From NCBI RefSeq assembly GCF_036670015.1, contig NZ_CP137636.1, positions 1,962,501-2,026,500 on the forward strand: a stretch of DNA of 64,000 nt, written 5' to 3'. A program made the position numbers and the translations under genes. Shown piece after piece: positions 16,701 to 26,446 of the stretch. Position 1 is the stretch's first letter. Each line of letters opens with the position of its first letter. The DNA is from Niallia sp. XMNu-256 (GTDB lineage: Bacteria > Bacillota > Bacilli > Bacillales > Cytobacillaceae). Below the pieces are notes generated by a model, which saw nothing but the letters and a program-made list of their open reading frames with translations, was not told the DNA's origin and did not search any database.

Positions 16701-18065
16701 ATGATGGACGATCTTTTAATAGCCCGTTCTTTATTTGGTACAACGATGGCATTTCATATTATCTTTGCAACAATAGGAGTAGGGTTGCCGTTGATGATAC
16801 TGATTGCTGAGTTGCTTTACCAAAAAACGAAAGATCAAGATTATGTCGTAATGGCTAAGCGTTGGACAAAGGCATTTGCAGTCTTACTTGGAGTTGGTAT
16901 CCCAACTGGTACGATTGCTGGAACCCAATTATCGTTACTTTGGCCTGGTTTTATGGAAGTCATCGGTCGGGTCATGCCGCTTCCTTTTCAAATTGAAATC
17001 TATGCCTTTTTTATAGAGGCCCTGTTTATGTCGATCTATGTTTATGCAGCAGAAAGAATCGCTCCTTGGATGAGAATCGTAAGCCTCATCCTAGTCGCTA
17101 TCGGTGCATTAGCTTCAGCCGTATTGATTACGAATGTCCATGCTTTTCAGGGGACTCCTGCAGGCTTCCGATATGAGAATGGGGAATTTGTAGACATTGA
17201 TCCTTGGGCTGCATTCTTTAACCCAAGCTTCTTTGTAACTGCTGGGCACGTTGCATTGTCCGCTTACGTTGTTGGAGCTTTTGTTGTATGTTCTGTTGCC
17301 GCTTTTAAAATGATGAAAAATGAATCTGGGTCTAGAATTTATCTTTTTCATCAAAAGGCATTGAAGATTGGTTTAGTGGTCGGGTGTATTTTTGCTTTCT
17401 TAACCGCACTAAATGGGCATTCTGCTGCTCAATATTTACATGAATACCAACCAGAAAAGCTAGCTGCTGCAGAGGGACTATTTGAAACTCAATCACATGC
17501 GCCACTTGCCATCGGTGGTTTTACAGATCCAGAGACGAAAGAAATAAAAGGGGCTATTGAAATCCCTTGGGCGCTAAGCTTTCTTGCTGGAAATAGCTTT
17601 GATACCGTCGTTGTTGGTTTGAATGATTTTCCTGAGGAGCTTTGGCCACCATTATTTATCCATACTCTTTTTAACGCAATGGTTGGAATTGGTTCGTTGC
17701 TTATCCTTATTCCCATACTCGTGTTTGCTTGGCATAAACTATTAAAAAAGAAGCAATATCCAAAACTCATGCTTTGGACACTCGTTACGACAGGTCCATT
17801 GGCCGTGCTTGCTATTGAATTTGGATGGATATTTGCTTGTACGGGTCGCCAGCCATGGGTGATTTACAGGATATTATCAACAGCTGAGTCAGCAACAACG
17901 GCAACGAACTTAAGTACATTATTCATCTTGTTTATTTCTGTATACATTATTTTAGCGATTGCCGTTGTGTTTGTATTGTTGTACTACTTTAGAAAAAATA
18001 CAGAGTTAGATGATCTCGAGCGTGCAGAAAATAAAAATGTCCGTTTATTCAGTTCAAATTCATAG
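16701..18065 (+). CDS. ythA: Cytochrome bd-type quinol oxidase subunit I (YthA-like)
   Basis: A 454-residue polytopic protein of the CydA family. It begins with the typical LARSLFGTTMAFHIIFATIGVGLPL helix (key part ARSLFGTTMAFH). WPGFMEVIGRVMPLPFQIEIYAFF-type and GRQPWVIY motifs (GRQPW near the C-terminal third) are family marks. The short quinol loop and N terminus fit Bacillus YthA or CIO-type oxidases rather than CydA proper. Start at ATG 16701 is preferred because GGAGAGGA lies 7 bases upstream; an in-frame ATG at 16644 lacks this. It oxidises quinol and reduces oxygen at the cell membrane together with subunit II. Confidence 0.92.
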   Translation: MMDDLLIARSLFGTTMAFHIIFATIGVGLPLMILIAELLYQKTKDQDYVVMAKRWTKAFAVLLGVGIPTGTIAGTQLSLLWPGFMEVIGRVMPLPFQIEIYAFFIEALFMSIYVYAAERIAPWMRIVSLILVAIGALASAVLITNVHAFQGTPAGFRYENGEFVDIDPWAAFFNPSFFVTAGHVALSAYVVGAFVVCSVAAFKMMKNESGSRIYLFHQKALKIGLVVGCIFAFLTALNGHSAAQYLHEYQPEKLAAAEGLFETQSHAPLAIGGFTDPETKEIKGAIEIPWALSFLAGNSFDTVVVGLNDFPEELWPPLFIHTLFNAMVGIGSLLILIPILVFAWHKLLKKKQYPKLMLWTLVTTGPLAVLAIEFGWIFACTGRQPWVIYRILSTAESATTATNLSTLFILFISVYIILAIAVVFVLLYYFRKNTELDDLERAENKNVRLFSSNS

Positions 18066-18076
18066 GAGGATATCCA

Positions 18077-19111
18077 ATGACTGATGCTCTTATTGCGGTT
18101 ACCGTGTTATGGGGGTTTGTCTTCATTTATGCTGTCATGGCAACGATGGATTTTGGTGCTGGTTTTTGGTCAATGATTTACATGAATCGAGAAAAAACGA
18201 AAGCAACCAATATTGCTAACAGGTATTTATCCCCGACTTGGGAAGTGACAAATACATTTATTGTTGCATTAGTTGTAGCGATCTATAGTCTTTTTCCAAC
18301 TGCAGCATACACTCTAGGCACGATCCTGATTATTCCAGGAAGCATCATTTTGCTTTTACTGGCATTGCGAAGCGCATTTTTAGTATTTTCTAATATTGCC
18401 ATCGAATTTAAGAAGCCATTAACGTACATATCAGGTATTACTGGCATAATCATTCCTGGTCTATTAATTAGTGTATTGCCCATTACACATGGAGAATTTG
18501 TTGATTACGGGAACGGTGCAGCGAATTTAAATTTACAGAGGCTTTTTACAAGCCCAAATGTATATGCTTTTATTGGTTTTGCTATCAGCAGTACTCTTTT
18601 TCTCTCATCTTTATTGTTAGCGGATTACTCGAAAGCATCGAATGAAATGAAGGCCTATCAAATATATCTTCGCGATGGGAAAATATTAGGACCCATAACC
18701 TTACTAATGGCCTTTCTCATTATGCTTACATTACCAAATGAGGCTGAGTGGTTATACAATCGAATGATGGACGACTTTCCATTATTATTTCTCTCAGTTG
18801 GCTTCTTTTTGATTATAGGGATTGGATTATATGCCCCTTCTCCTTTTCAGAAGGGAGTCAAGGGGATGCCAAGACTCTCTGTAATTGCAGTAACAATCCA
18901 ATACCTCATTGCAAGTTATGTATATGGAAAAGCACATTTGCCGTATATCATCTACCCTAATGTGACCATTCACTCGGCTTTTACAGACCCTAATTCATTT
19001 AGAGCTGTATTTATTACCTATATAATCGGATTTGCGATTCTCTTTCCTGGCTTTATTTACTTTTGGAGTATTTTTATGAATGATAAAAGATATTTACGGC
19101 AAAAGCAGTAA
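18077..19111 (+). CDS. ythB: Cytochrome bd-type quinol oxidase subunit II (YthB-like)
   Basis: A 344-residue membrane protein of the CydB family with about eight helices. The N terminus LWGFVFIYAVMATMDFGAGF contains the family motif (MDFGAGFW). It starts 11 bases after the subunit I stop, with GGAGGATATCC before ATG. It forms the heterodimer with subunit I. No cydC/cydD assembly transporter follows, as in the ythAB locus. Confidence 0.92.
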   Translation: MTDALIAVTVLWGFVFIYAVMATMDFGAGFWSMIYMNREKTKATNIANRYLSPTWEVTNTFIVALVVAIYSLFPTAAYTLGTILIIPGSIILLLLALRSAFLVFSNIAIEFKKPLTYISGITGIIIPGLLISVLPITHGEFVDYGNGAANLNLQRLFTSPNVYAFIGFAISSTLFLSSLLLADYSKASNEMKAYQIYLRDGKILGPITLLMAFLIMLTLPNEAEWLYNRMMDDFPLLFLSVGFFLIIGIGLYAPSPFQKGVKGMPRLSVIAVTIQYLIASYVYGKAHLPYIIYPNVTIHSAFTDPNSFRAVFITYIIGFAILFPGFIYFWSIFMNDKRYLRQKQ

Positions 19112-19228
19112 TTGGTATATACGACAAAGAAATTTGTGGAAGATTCATTTTAATAAAAGCATCATATCAGCATCAAGTTGTGTAGGTATATGTATAAGAA
19201 CGATTAGTATGAAAAACGAATAAATATC

Positions 19229-19266
19229 AGCCACACGTTTTGTAAAAAATGTTGTGGCTTATTTAA
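19229..19266 (+). terminator. Terminator after ythB
   Basis: AGCCACA and TGTGGCT pair across a 17-base loop, followed by TATTTAATT. It ends the ythAB operon. Confidence 0.6.
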
Positions 19267-19270
19267 TTAA

Positions 19271-19300
19271 TCGACAAGTCCCTGTGACTACGGTTGATAA
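19271..19300. repeat. GACAAGTCCCTGTGAC-family repeat, copy 1
   Basis: TCGACAAGTCCCTGTGACTA is shared with 60301-60335 (as CGACGAGTCCCTGTGATT) and 60694-60718 (as TGACAAGTCCATGTGACT). Each copy is short and intergenic. Confidence 0.5.
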
Positions 19301-19501
19301 ATCCGAGTCATTATCTCTAAAATTGTTATAAAAGCAAAAAATGTGATGAATCTTCTGCATATTATGATATTATAGTAAAAAAACACTATTCATTCGAACA
19401 TTCGGTTTTTTTTCAGTTAATTACATAATCATGTGTGCATAGATACAATGTTCAGATTAAAAGAGTAGAATTCTCTTATTATATGTATTGCGGGGTGTAA
19501 A

Positions 19502-22249
19502 ATGAAATTTAAAATAAAGCTATATGCGAGCATTGGTGCGATCATATTGCTTATTTCAATTAGTGTTATTTATTTAATGAATTTGCTTGAACAATCCATG
19601 GTTAATATGCATGTAGTCGTCAATGACCTATATGAACGAATTGAAATTGCAACTGACATTAAGAATGAAACAGATGTTTTCACACGAGTTGGCAAGGAAA
19701 TGATTGATAATTCGTTGGTGGAGCTTGATGCAACAAGAGTAAATCATTGGGAAAGGTCAAACTTGGCAATTAATCAAAAGATCGAGCTTTTAAAAGACAA
19801 GGACAAACAAGATATTTCGAAGGAGTTACTAGAAAAATATCGAATCTTGCTTCAATCCTATAACGAATCGATTCAGCATGGGGTCACCATGAAATCCATT
19901 GATCAAAATGTAGAAATCGACCAAAAGCTTTTTGATGACCTTGATCTTAAAAGGGAAAGAATGCTGCAAGTGACCAACCTTCTTGTGGGGTTACAGGAAC
20001 AGGAAATGAAAAATGAACTTCTTACATCAAGAGAAACTTACAATGTTGCAGTATCAACGATTTATATTTATCTTGCTCTTACAATCATTGTAGGTGCTGG
20101 TTTAGTAATATTGCTGATTAGTCGAATGACAAAGAATCTTCACTATGTAACATCTGTTATGGAAGGAATTCGTGAAAGCAATGCTGAACAATTGCCGAGG
20201 ATCGAGCTTTCCACGAATGATGAGATTGGTTCCATTGCCAATGCGTATAATAAGATGGTTTCTGAACTTGAAATTCATAGTCAACACGAAAAGAAATTGC
20301 TAGAGGAAGCGGAAGAACAGAGCTGGCGACAAACGCAAATTACAGAAATCGTTCGGATGTACCCAGAGGCAAAGGATTTAAATATGTTGGCTCAAGGGTT
20401 TATGTCAAAGATCGTCCCAATGGTAGCTGCTAGTTTTGGTGCTTTTTATATAAAAAGTTCTGAAGAAGAAGAAACGCTTTTAAAAAGATTAGCAACTTAC
20501 GCCTTACCAAGGGACGATAAGAGATATGAATCTTTCCGACTTGGAGAAGGACTTGTTGGTCAATGTGCACTTGAAAAGAAGCCGATTCTATTAAATGATG
20601 TACCCGATAATTATTTAAAAATTCGTTCAGGAATAGGAGAAAGCACGCCAACTAGCATTATTATTTTTCCTATATTATATGAAGGGGAAACGCTGGCTGT
20701 TATTGAAATCGCCTCCTTTGAATCCTTCATGGACAGTCACATAAAGCTTCTCAGGGAAGTGGTAGGAACATTTGGAATTGCAATCAATAGTATTTCAAAT
20801 CATATGAAAGCAGAAAGGTTATTACAAGAATCACAAAGCTTAACAGAGGAACTACAAGTCCAATCTGAGGAACTGCAGTTGCAGCAGGAAGAATTAAGAA
20901 CAACGAATGAAAAGCTTGAAGAACAGTACACTGCTTCTGAGCAAAAGAAAAAGGAACTAGAGAAAGTAAAGTTGGCATTGGAAGAAAAGGCTCAGCAATT
21001 AGAAGTGAGCTCCCACTATAAATCTGAATTTCTAGCTAATATGTCTCATGAGCTTCGAACCCCATTGAATAGTTTACTGATACTGGCGCAAATCCTTACT
21101 GAAAACAGCGAAGGCAATTTGACAGAAAAGCAACAAGAATACATTCGTACCATCTATACTTCCGGAAATGATCTTCTGCTGCTAATCAATGATATTTTAG
21201 ACTTGGCTAAGGTAGAGTCGGGAAAATTAGAGATCATTCACAATGAGGTGAACTTAGACGAGGTTAAGGAACAATTGATGATGCATTTTCTGCCAGTAGC
21301 GAGGCAAAAAGGCTTAGAATTTACGATTCAATGGGATGCAGATACTCAACAAAGTTTATACAGTGATCAGCATCGTTTGCTTCAAATATTAAATAATTTC
21401 TTGTCTAATTCCTTTAAATTTACAGAGCAGGGAAATGTAACCCTTGATATTCATCATGAAAGTAAAGATATTGTTCCGAGAGGTCAAGGGGCTGACCATA
21501 CGTCTGAATTCCTGGCATTCTCTGTGGTTGATACAGGGATTGGCATCCCGAAAGAAAAGCAGGAAGCCATCTTTGAAGTGTTTAGACAAGCAGATGGAAC
21601 GACGAGCCGAAAGTACGGCGGCACGGGGTTAGGACTCGCCATTTGCCGTGAATTGGCCAGTTTGTTAGGAGGTTTCATCGAGTTATCCAGTAGTGAAGGA
21701 AAAGGCAGCAAGTTTACTCTTTATTTGCCGATCCAACCACCGAACAGACAAATCGAAATGTTGGAGTCTTTTGAGGAAGCGGCAGTAAGTCTCGAAGATG
21801 ATGATTATTCATTTGATTTATTGAGTGAGGAACCTACTAGCCTAACGGAACAGGAAAACTCATTTTTACAAAATAAAAAAGTGCTGATTATTGATGATGA
21901 TTTCCGTAATGTATACGCATTAACGATTGCACTCGAAAAGGTAGGGATGGAAATTATCGCAGCGGAGAATGGATATGAAGGAATTGATATGCTGCAGAAA
22001 AATCCGGACGCGGATATCGTCCTAATGGATATTATGATGCCTGAGATGGACGGATTTGAGGCCATTAAAAGAATTAGGCAAATGCCGAGCTATCAGTCTT
22101 TGCCCATCATTGCTCTTACAGCAAAGGCGATGAAGAAGAGCAGAGAAGAATGTTTAGAAGCAGGGGCAAATGATTATATCAGTAAGCCAATTAATATTGA
22201 TCAATTATTCTCACTCATGAATGTGTGGTTGTATCAAAAGAGAGGATAA
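19502..22249 (+). CDS. RsbK-like hybrid sensor histidine kinase
   Basis: A 915-residue protein. Order: membrane helix (~5-28), extracytoplasmic helical sensor (CHASE3/4HB-like, ~29-183), second helix (~184-206), HAMP (~207-260), GAF (~285-430), coiled coil rich in Glu/Gln (~440-505), HisKA with His516 in MSHELRTPL, HATPase (~620-750), and receiver domain (~796-912) with phospho-acceptor Asp843 in LMDIMMPEMDG. This architecture, plus the CheR-like gene that follows, matches the RsbK-RsbM pair of the Bacillus cereus group, where RsbK activates the sigma-B pathway and RsbM methylates it. No sigB or RsbY phosphatase gene is present here, so output is unknown. Confidence 0.88.
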   Translation: MKFKIKLYASIGAIILLISISVIYLMNLLEQSMVNMHVVVNDLYERIEIATDIKNETDVFTRVGKEMIDNSLVELDATRVNHWERSNLAINQKIELLKDKDKQDISKELLEKYRILLQSYNESIQHGVTMKSIDQNVEIDQKLFDDLDLKRERMLQVTNLLVGLQEQEMKNELLTSRETYNVAVSTIYIYLALTIIVGAGLVILLISRMTKNLHYVTSVMEGIRESNAEQLPRIELSTNDEIGSIANAYNKMVSELEIHSQHEKKLLEEAEEQSWRQTQITEIVRMYPEAKDLNMLAQGFMSKIVPMVAASFGAFYIKSSEEEETLLKRLATYALPRDDKRYESFRLGEGLVGQCALEKKPILLNDVPDNYLKIRSGIGESTPTSIIIFPILYEGETLAVIEIASFESFMDSHIKLLREVVGTFGIAINSISNHMKAERLLQESQSLTEELQVQSEELQLQQEELRTTNEKLEEQYTASEQKKKELEKVKLALEEKAQQLEVSSHYKSEFLANMSHELRTPLNSLLILAQILTENSEGNLTEKQQEYIRTIYTSGNDLLLLINDILDLAKVESGKLEIIHNEVNLDEVKEQLMMHFLPVARQKGLEFTIQWDADTQQSLYSDQHRLLQILNNFLSNSFKFTEQGNVTLDIHHESKDIVPRGQGADHTSEFLAFSVVDTGIGIPKEKQEAIFEVFRQADGTTSRKYGGTGLGLAICRELASLLGGFIELSSSEGKGSKFTLYLPIQPPNRQIEMLESFEEAAVSLEDDDYSFDLLSEEPTSLTEQENSFLQNKKVLIIDDDFRNVYALTIALEKVGMEIIAAENGYEGIDMLQKNPDADIVLMDIMMPEMDGFEAIKRIRQMPSYQSLPIIALTAKAMKKSREECLEAGANDYISKPINIDQLFSLMNVWLYQKRG

Positions 22250-22259
22250 GGGATAAAAC

Positions 22260-23108
22260 ATGGATATCATGACGCATGAACAAGTACAAAAAGAAGAAAT
22301 CGAACAGATTGAAGCCGATATGTTGCTCGAGTCTATTTACCGCTGTTATGGATATGATTTCAGAAATTACTCGAAGCCATTTATATTGAGAAGACTTCTA
22401 AATCGAGTTCATAAGGAAAATGCAGCAAGCATTTCAGCGCTTCAAGAAAGGGTCCTGCGTAACCCGATGTTAATGAAAGAAATAGCCTCTGATCTGTCTA
22501 TAAATGTAACCGAGATGTTTCGTGATCCGTCATTTTTTCAAACATTTCGGCAAAAGATCATTCCCATTGTAAAAGAGTACGCGGAGATTCGAATTTGGCA
22601 TGCGGGTTGTGCCAGTGGTGAAGAAGTTTATTCAATGGCCATTCTTTTGCAAGAAGAGGGAGTTTATGAGAAAGCGAGAATCTTTGCTACCGATATTAAT
22701 GGAAGAATGATCCAACAGGCAAAGAAAGGGGCTTTCTGTTTAGCAAATATGCAGCAGTACACAAAAAACTATATGGAAGCCGGTGGAACTAAATCCTTTT
22801 CAGAATATTATAAGGTGGCAGGCGGACAGGCCGTTTTTAATCCGCTACTGCAGAAAAACATTGTTTTTGCCGAGCATAATTTAGTGACAGATACCTCATT
22901 TAATGAGTTTGATATTATCATCTGTCGAAATGTATTAATTTATTTTAATCAGACCTTACAAAACGAGGTTCATAAGCTATTTTATGAAAGTCTTAGTTTA
23001 TACGGTTTTCTATGTTTAGGCAAAAGAGAGGGGGTTCGACTTACTACTTATGGAAAATTCTATGATGAAACTGACGCAACAGAAAAACTATACCGAAAAA
23101 TCCAATAA
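22260..23108 (+). CDS. CheR-type methyltransferase (RsbM-like)
   Basis: A 282-residue S-adenosylmethionine-dependent methyltransferase of the CheR family. The N-terminal helical domain includes SIYRCYGYDFRNYSKPFILRR, and the SAM-binding domain has WHAGCASGEEVYSMA and IICRNVLIYF. It starts 10 bases after the kinase gene. There is no chemotaxis gene or CheB nearby, so the likely target is the glutamate-rich linker of the upstream kinase, as with RsbM on RsbK. That target is inference from arrangement. Confidence 0.9.
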   Translation: MDIMTHEQVQKEEIEQIEADMLLESIYRCYGYDFRNYSKPFILRRLLNRVHKENAASISALQERVLRNPMLMKEIASDLSINVTEMFRDPSFFQTFRQKIIPIVKEYAEIRIWHAGCASGEEVYSMAILLQEEGVYEKARIFATDINGRMIQQAKKGAFCLANMQQYTKNYMEAGGTKSFSEYYKVAGGQAVFNPLLQKNIVFAEHNLVTDTSFNEFDIIICRNVLIYFNQTLQNEVHKLFYESLSLYGFLCLGKREGVRLTTYGKFYDETDATEKLYRKIQ

Positions 23109-24702
23109 CACCGTCTCAAAAAATGTAAACATTTTAATGGTTGATGATCATCCAGAGAATTTACTTGCGCTAGAGGCAGTGCTTTCATCCCCTAACTATC
23201 AATTAGTCAGTGCAACATCAGGAAAAGAGGCATTGAAATACCTCATCAAGCAAGAATTTGCCGTGATCTTGCTTGATGTACAAATGCCTGGGTTAAATGG
23301 CTTTGAAACAGCAAAATTGATTCGCGCACGGGAAAAAACGAAGCATACACCGATTATTTTCATTACTGCGATTAGCCAAGATCGGGAAAATGTTCAACGT
23401 GGTTACTCTGTAGGGGCCATTGATTATATTTTTAAACCCTTTCATCCTGAAACATTAAAACAGAAAATCGAAAAGTTTGTTGAAATCCATCAGAAATATG
23501 AAGAAAAGATTAGCCACACAGAAGAGCAGTATTCCATGGAACTAGAGGAAATAAGAAGGGAACAATTCATTGATTTAGAAAAAATGGTGGAGGAACGAAC
23601 ATTCGAGTTTCTATCAGCCAATGAAAAGTTAAAACAAGAAATTAAGGAGCGGAAAAAGATTGCCGAACACCTCCTCGCATCCCAAGAACGTTTTCGCAAG
23701 GTTTTTCATGCCAGTCCGAATTTAATGGCGATTGTTTCTACAAAAGATGAAACGTATATCGATGTGAATACAAGCTGGCTACAGTATACAGGATACCTTT
23801 ACGATGATTTAAATAATCAAAGATTTCACTTAGCTCAATTTGTAGAAGAGGAAACAGAGAATCCAATCCGTTTAGAGCAACCCATTCGAAATATGAAAAT
23901 TCAATATCGGACGAAAAAAGGGGATAAACGCTCTGGTTTACTATCATCGGAAATGATAGATATCGATTCCGAACCTTGTATTCTATTAGTATTAACTGAT
24001 ATTACGGAAAAGGTTCTTCTTGAAAAAGGAATATCCCGGCTCGACCAATTAAATTTAATCGGAGAAATGGCAGCCGGAATTGCTCATGAAATTCGAAATC
24101 CGATGACAACGGTTTATGGATTTCTTCAAATTGCAAAGGGTGGACAAGTATCAAATGAGTATATTGATTTGATGTTAGCTGAATTAGATAGGGCCAATTC
24201 CATTATTACCGAGTTTCTAAATTTGGCTAAAAATAAGGTTAGCCATAAAAAGATGTATGAGTTAAATGCCATCATTGAATCTTTATTTCCGTTAATGCAA
24301 GCGGAGGCCCTACGTTCCGGCAAACAGGTCGTCCTTCAACTAGACCCAAATTGTACGGATATTTTTATCGATGAAAAAGAAATTCGGCAATTAATATTAA
24401 ATATCGCTTTAAATGGATTTGATGCGATGACAAGTGGCGGAAAACTAACTATTGGAACATACAATGATGAACACGCTGTCATTTTAACCATCCGTGATAC
24501 CGGACCGGGAATTAGCCCTGAGGTGCTTGAGAAAATGGGCACGCCGTTTTTTACAACAAAGGACAATGGGACAGGTTTGGGGTTGGCCATCTGTTTCAGC
24601 ATTGCGAAGCGTCATGGAGCAGATATTAATATCGACACCAGTCCTAATGGTACAACCTTCTCAATTCGCTTTACAAAAAATAGCGAAAAGGGTTTTGCGT
24701 AA
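23050..24702 (+). CDS. REC-PAS hybrid histidine kinase
   Basis: A 550-residue protein with an N-terminal receiver domain (Asp76 in LLDVQMPG), a coiled coil (~135-210), a PAS domain (~212-330) and a KinA/NtrB-like kinase core with His346 in GIAHEIRNP and an ATPase domain (GTGLGLAI). The frame overlaps the methyltransferase end by 59 bases, so translation is probably coupled. The exact start could be ATG 23050, 23062 or 23065. No membrane segment is present. The receiver may accept phosphate from the upstream hybrid kinase, giving a relay, with no DNA-binding output protein in the cluster. Confidence 0.85.
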   Translation: MENSMMKLTQQKNYTEKSNNTVSKNVNILMVDDHPENLLALEAVLSSPNYQLVSATSGKEALKYLIKQEFAVILLDVQMPGLNGFETAKLIRAREKTKHTPIIFITAISQDRENVQRGYSVGAIDYIFKPFHPETLKQKIEKFVEIHQKYEEKISHTEEQYSMELEEIRREQFIDLEKMVEERTFEFLSANEKLKQEIKERKKIAEHLLASQERFRKVFHASPNLMAIVSTKDETYIDVNTSWLQYTGYLYDDLNNQRFHLAQFVEEETENPIRLEQPIRNMKIQYRTKKGDKRSGLLSSEMIDIDSEPCILLVLTDITEKVLLEKGISRLDQLNLIGEMAAGIAHEIRNPMTTVYGFLQIAKGGQVSNEYIDLMLAELDRANSIITEFLNLAKNKVSHKKMYELNAIIESLFPLMQAEALRSGKQVVLQLDPNCTDIFIDEKEIRQLILNIALNGFDAMTSGGKLTIGTYNDEHAVILTIRDTGPGISPEVLEKMGTPFFTTKDNGTGLGLAICFSIAKRHGADINIDTSPNGTTFSIRFTKNSEKGFA

Positions 24703-24737
24703 TTGGACTTAATTAGTAGAGGGAAGGCGGAGTTCTT

Positions 24738-25697
24738 ATGTCCAGAAAAAGAAAGCTATGGTTTATTACCGTCTTGGCCTTATGCATCGTTATTTCAGGT
24801 ACGTTTATTTATAAGCAATTTATTAAAGACAAACCAAAAGTTGTTGTTATTTTAATGGATTCTAATTATGAATATTGGGATATTGTCAGTGCAGGTGCTG
24901 AAAAAGGCTTTAAAGACTTTGAAATGAACGGCAAGGTTGTTGCCCCTAAAAATGGAACGGTGAAAGAACAGATCGAGCTTTTAGATGAGGCTTTAAAAGA
25001 AAAGCCGGATGCATTAGTTATTGCCCCAGCGCATTCGGATATTTTTCCAAAACTAGAGGAGTTTCACACAGCGGATATTCCTATCTTTTTCATCCAGACA
25101 GATGAAAAATGGGATAAGAAAACGGCCTATATTGGAACCGATAACTTTGAATTAGGAGAAAAGGAAGGAATCTTAATGGCTTCCCAGCTCCAGCCAGGGG
25201 AAAAAGTAGTCCTTCTTGGTAGACAGATGAAGTTTGAATCCGAACGATTAGCAGGTGCAAGAGCAAGTTTGGAAGGGGCTGGTATCCAAATCGTTGCGGA
25301 ATACAATCAGTTATCAGAGAGTATTGATAATTTAAATGAGGTTGCTAAAGTGATGAACTCGATTCTGCAGGAACACCCGGACCTTAAAGGAGTTGTCACC
25401 TCAACTGATTATGTAGCACTTCCCGCTATAAAAGTGGTACAAGAACTAGGGGTCGATGTACCTGTTATGGGAACAGGAGGCATATTAGAGATGCTTCAAT
25501 TTGTTAAAGAAGGTGTAGTCCCGATAACCATCTCGCTAAATCCGTATGATATGGGTTACTTAAGCGTGGAAACTTCTGCAAGGGTGGTCAATGGAGAAAA
25601 GGTAGATAAAGAGATATACACTGGAATTGATATCGTTACAAAAGGGAACGCAGAACAAAGATTAACATTTTATCAAAAAGTAATAAAAGGCAACTAA
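24738..25697 (+). CDS. Membrane-anchored periplasmic-binding-protein-like sugar sensor
   Basis: A 319-residue type-I periplasmic binding protein (RbsB/LacI-like fold) with one N-terminal hydrophobic segment (~7-25) and no lipobox cysteine, so it is probably an uncleaved membrane anchor. Typical blocks are VISAGAEKGF-like (VSAGAEKGFKDF), YIGTDNFELGEKEG and VVTSTDYVALPAIKVV. No ABC permease or ATPase gene adjoins it. It lies 35 bases after the kinase gene with AGGGAAGGCGGAG before ATG. It may therefore sense a small ligand for the kinases, rather than serve in transport. Confidence 0.82.
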   Translation: MSRKRKLWFITVLALCIVISGTFIYKQFIKDKPKVVVILMDSNYEYWDIVSAGAEKGFKDFEMNGKVVAPKNGTVKEQIELLDEALKEKPDALVIAPAHSDIFPKLEEFHTADIPIFFIQTDEKWDKKTAYIGTDNFELGEKEGILMASQLQPGEKVVLLGRQMKFESERLAGARASLEGAGIQIVAEYNQLSESIDNLNEVAKVMNSILQEHPDLKGVVTSTDYVALPAIKVVQELGVDVPVMGTGGILEMLQFVKEGVVPITISLNPYDMGYLSVETSARVVNGEKVDKEIYTGIDIVTKGNAEQRLTFYQKVIKGN

Positions 25698-25725
25698 TCT
25701 TCTTGGTTAGTTGCTTATTTAATTT
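25690..25725 (+). terminator. Terminator of the signalling module
   Basis: GCAACTAA and TTAGTTGC form an 8-base-pair stem, followed by TTATTTAATTT. The left arm overlaps the last codons and stop of the binding-protein gene. Confidence 0.65.
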
Positions 25726-26053
25726 ACATTTCTAATTTTTTGGTGTGTCTCGTGAATTTAGAAATCCTTTTAACTTAGGATAAGGTCATATTTTGCCCTT
25801 TTACAAATAAATTTCAAACCCGGTTCGGATTTTCATGAAATACGAGAAAAATCTAAACTTTAACAATGAGAATATAGAGCTAACAATATGACAGTGTTTT
25901 ATATATTTATGAATAGTATGTCCTATGAGAAAAGAATGAATTTACTTAAAAGTCAGACTATTTTGCTTTTTAGTGACAAATGTTACATCCCTAAATCGAA
26001 TAATTGTTTTAACATAAGACTAAATAAAAAAAGAAAGAGGAGTTGTTACGGTT

Positions 26054-26218
26054 ATGAAAAATATCGTTAACCTAAGTTTAGAAGAATTGGATAGACGCAT
26101 CATTCATTTTGAGGAACGCCTTATGGACTTTATTATATGCGAAGACCAAATCGAGTTTATTAAAGAAATGTTAAGAGAGCTAAAGAATGCGAGGGAAATA
26201 AAGACCGGGTCACTGTGA
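26054..26218 (+). CDS. Small hydrophilic protein, unrecognised
   Basis: A 54-residue frame beginning MKNIVNLSLEELDRRIIHFE, rich in charged residues and likely helical. AGAGGAG lies 11 bases before ATG. The last codons and stop (GGGTCACTGTGA) come from a GTCACTGTGAC repeat, so the original end may have been replaced. Function unknown. Between 25698 and this gene I see only the terminator and AT-rich spacer. Confidence 0.5.
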   Translation: MKNIVNLSLEELDRRIIHFEERLMDFIICEDQIEFIKEMLRELKNAREIKTGSL

Positions 26219-26262
26219 CGTCCCGAAAAATCTTGTTTCACAGAAATGTTTCACAGAAAAGC
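26205..26262. repeat. GTCACTGTGAC-family repeat, copy 2
   Basis: GGGTCACTGTGACGTCCCGA is followed by AAAATCTTGTTTCACAGAAA and TGTTTCACAG. The downstream block TCTTGTTTCACA is also in the copy at 47251, which shows that the repeat is longer than the central palindrome. Confidence 0.7.
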
Positions 26263-26408
26263 TAAGACAAGAATTATATACAGCAATGACTTTTCGCATT
26301 TTATAAAATTGTTATAGCGACAAAGGGAGTAAGGTCCAAGAGTGGCAAACAATAAAAACATCTCTAGCAAATACTGTGCAATAGCATTCTGTTGGTGCCT
26401 CAACTAAC

Positions 26409-26442
26409 AACAAACAGTGGGGAATATATCCCACTGTTTGTT
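26409..26442. terminator. Terminator of the SRPBCC gene
   Basis: AACAAACAGTGGG pairs perfectly with CCCACTGTTTGTT over a short loop. It lies directly after the minus-strand stop at 26447. Confidence 0.7.
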
Positions 26443-26446
26443 CCAT

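Noticed and set aside
22260-23108. CheR as part of a chemotaxis operon
   Set aside because: No receptor, CheA, CheW or CheB gene is near; pairing with the RsbK-like kinase explains it better.
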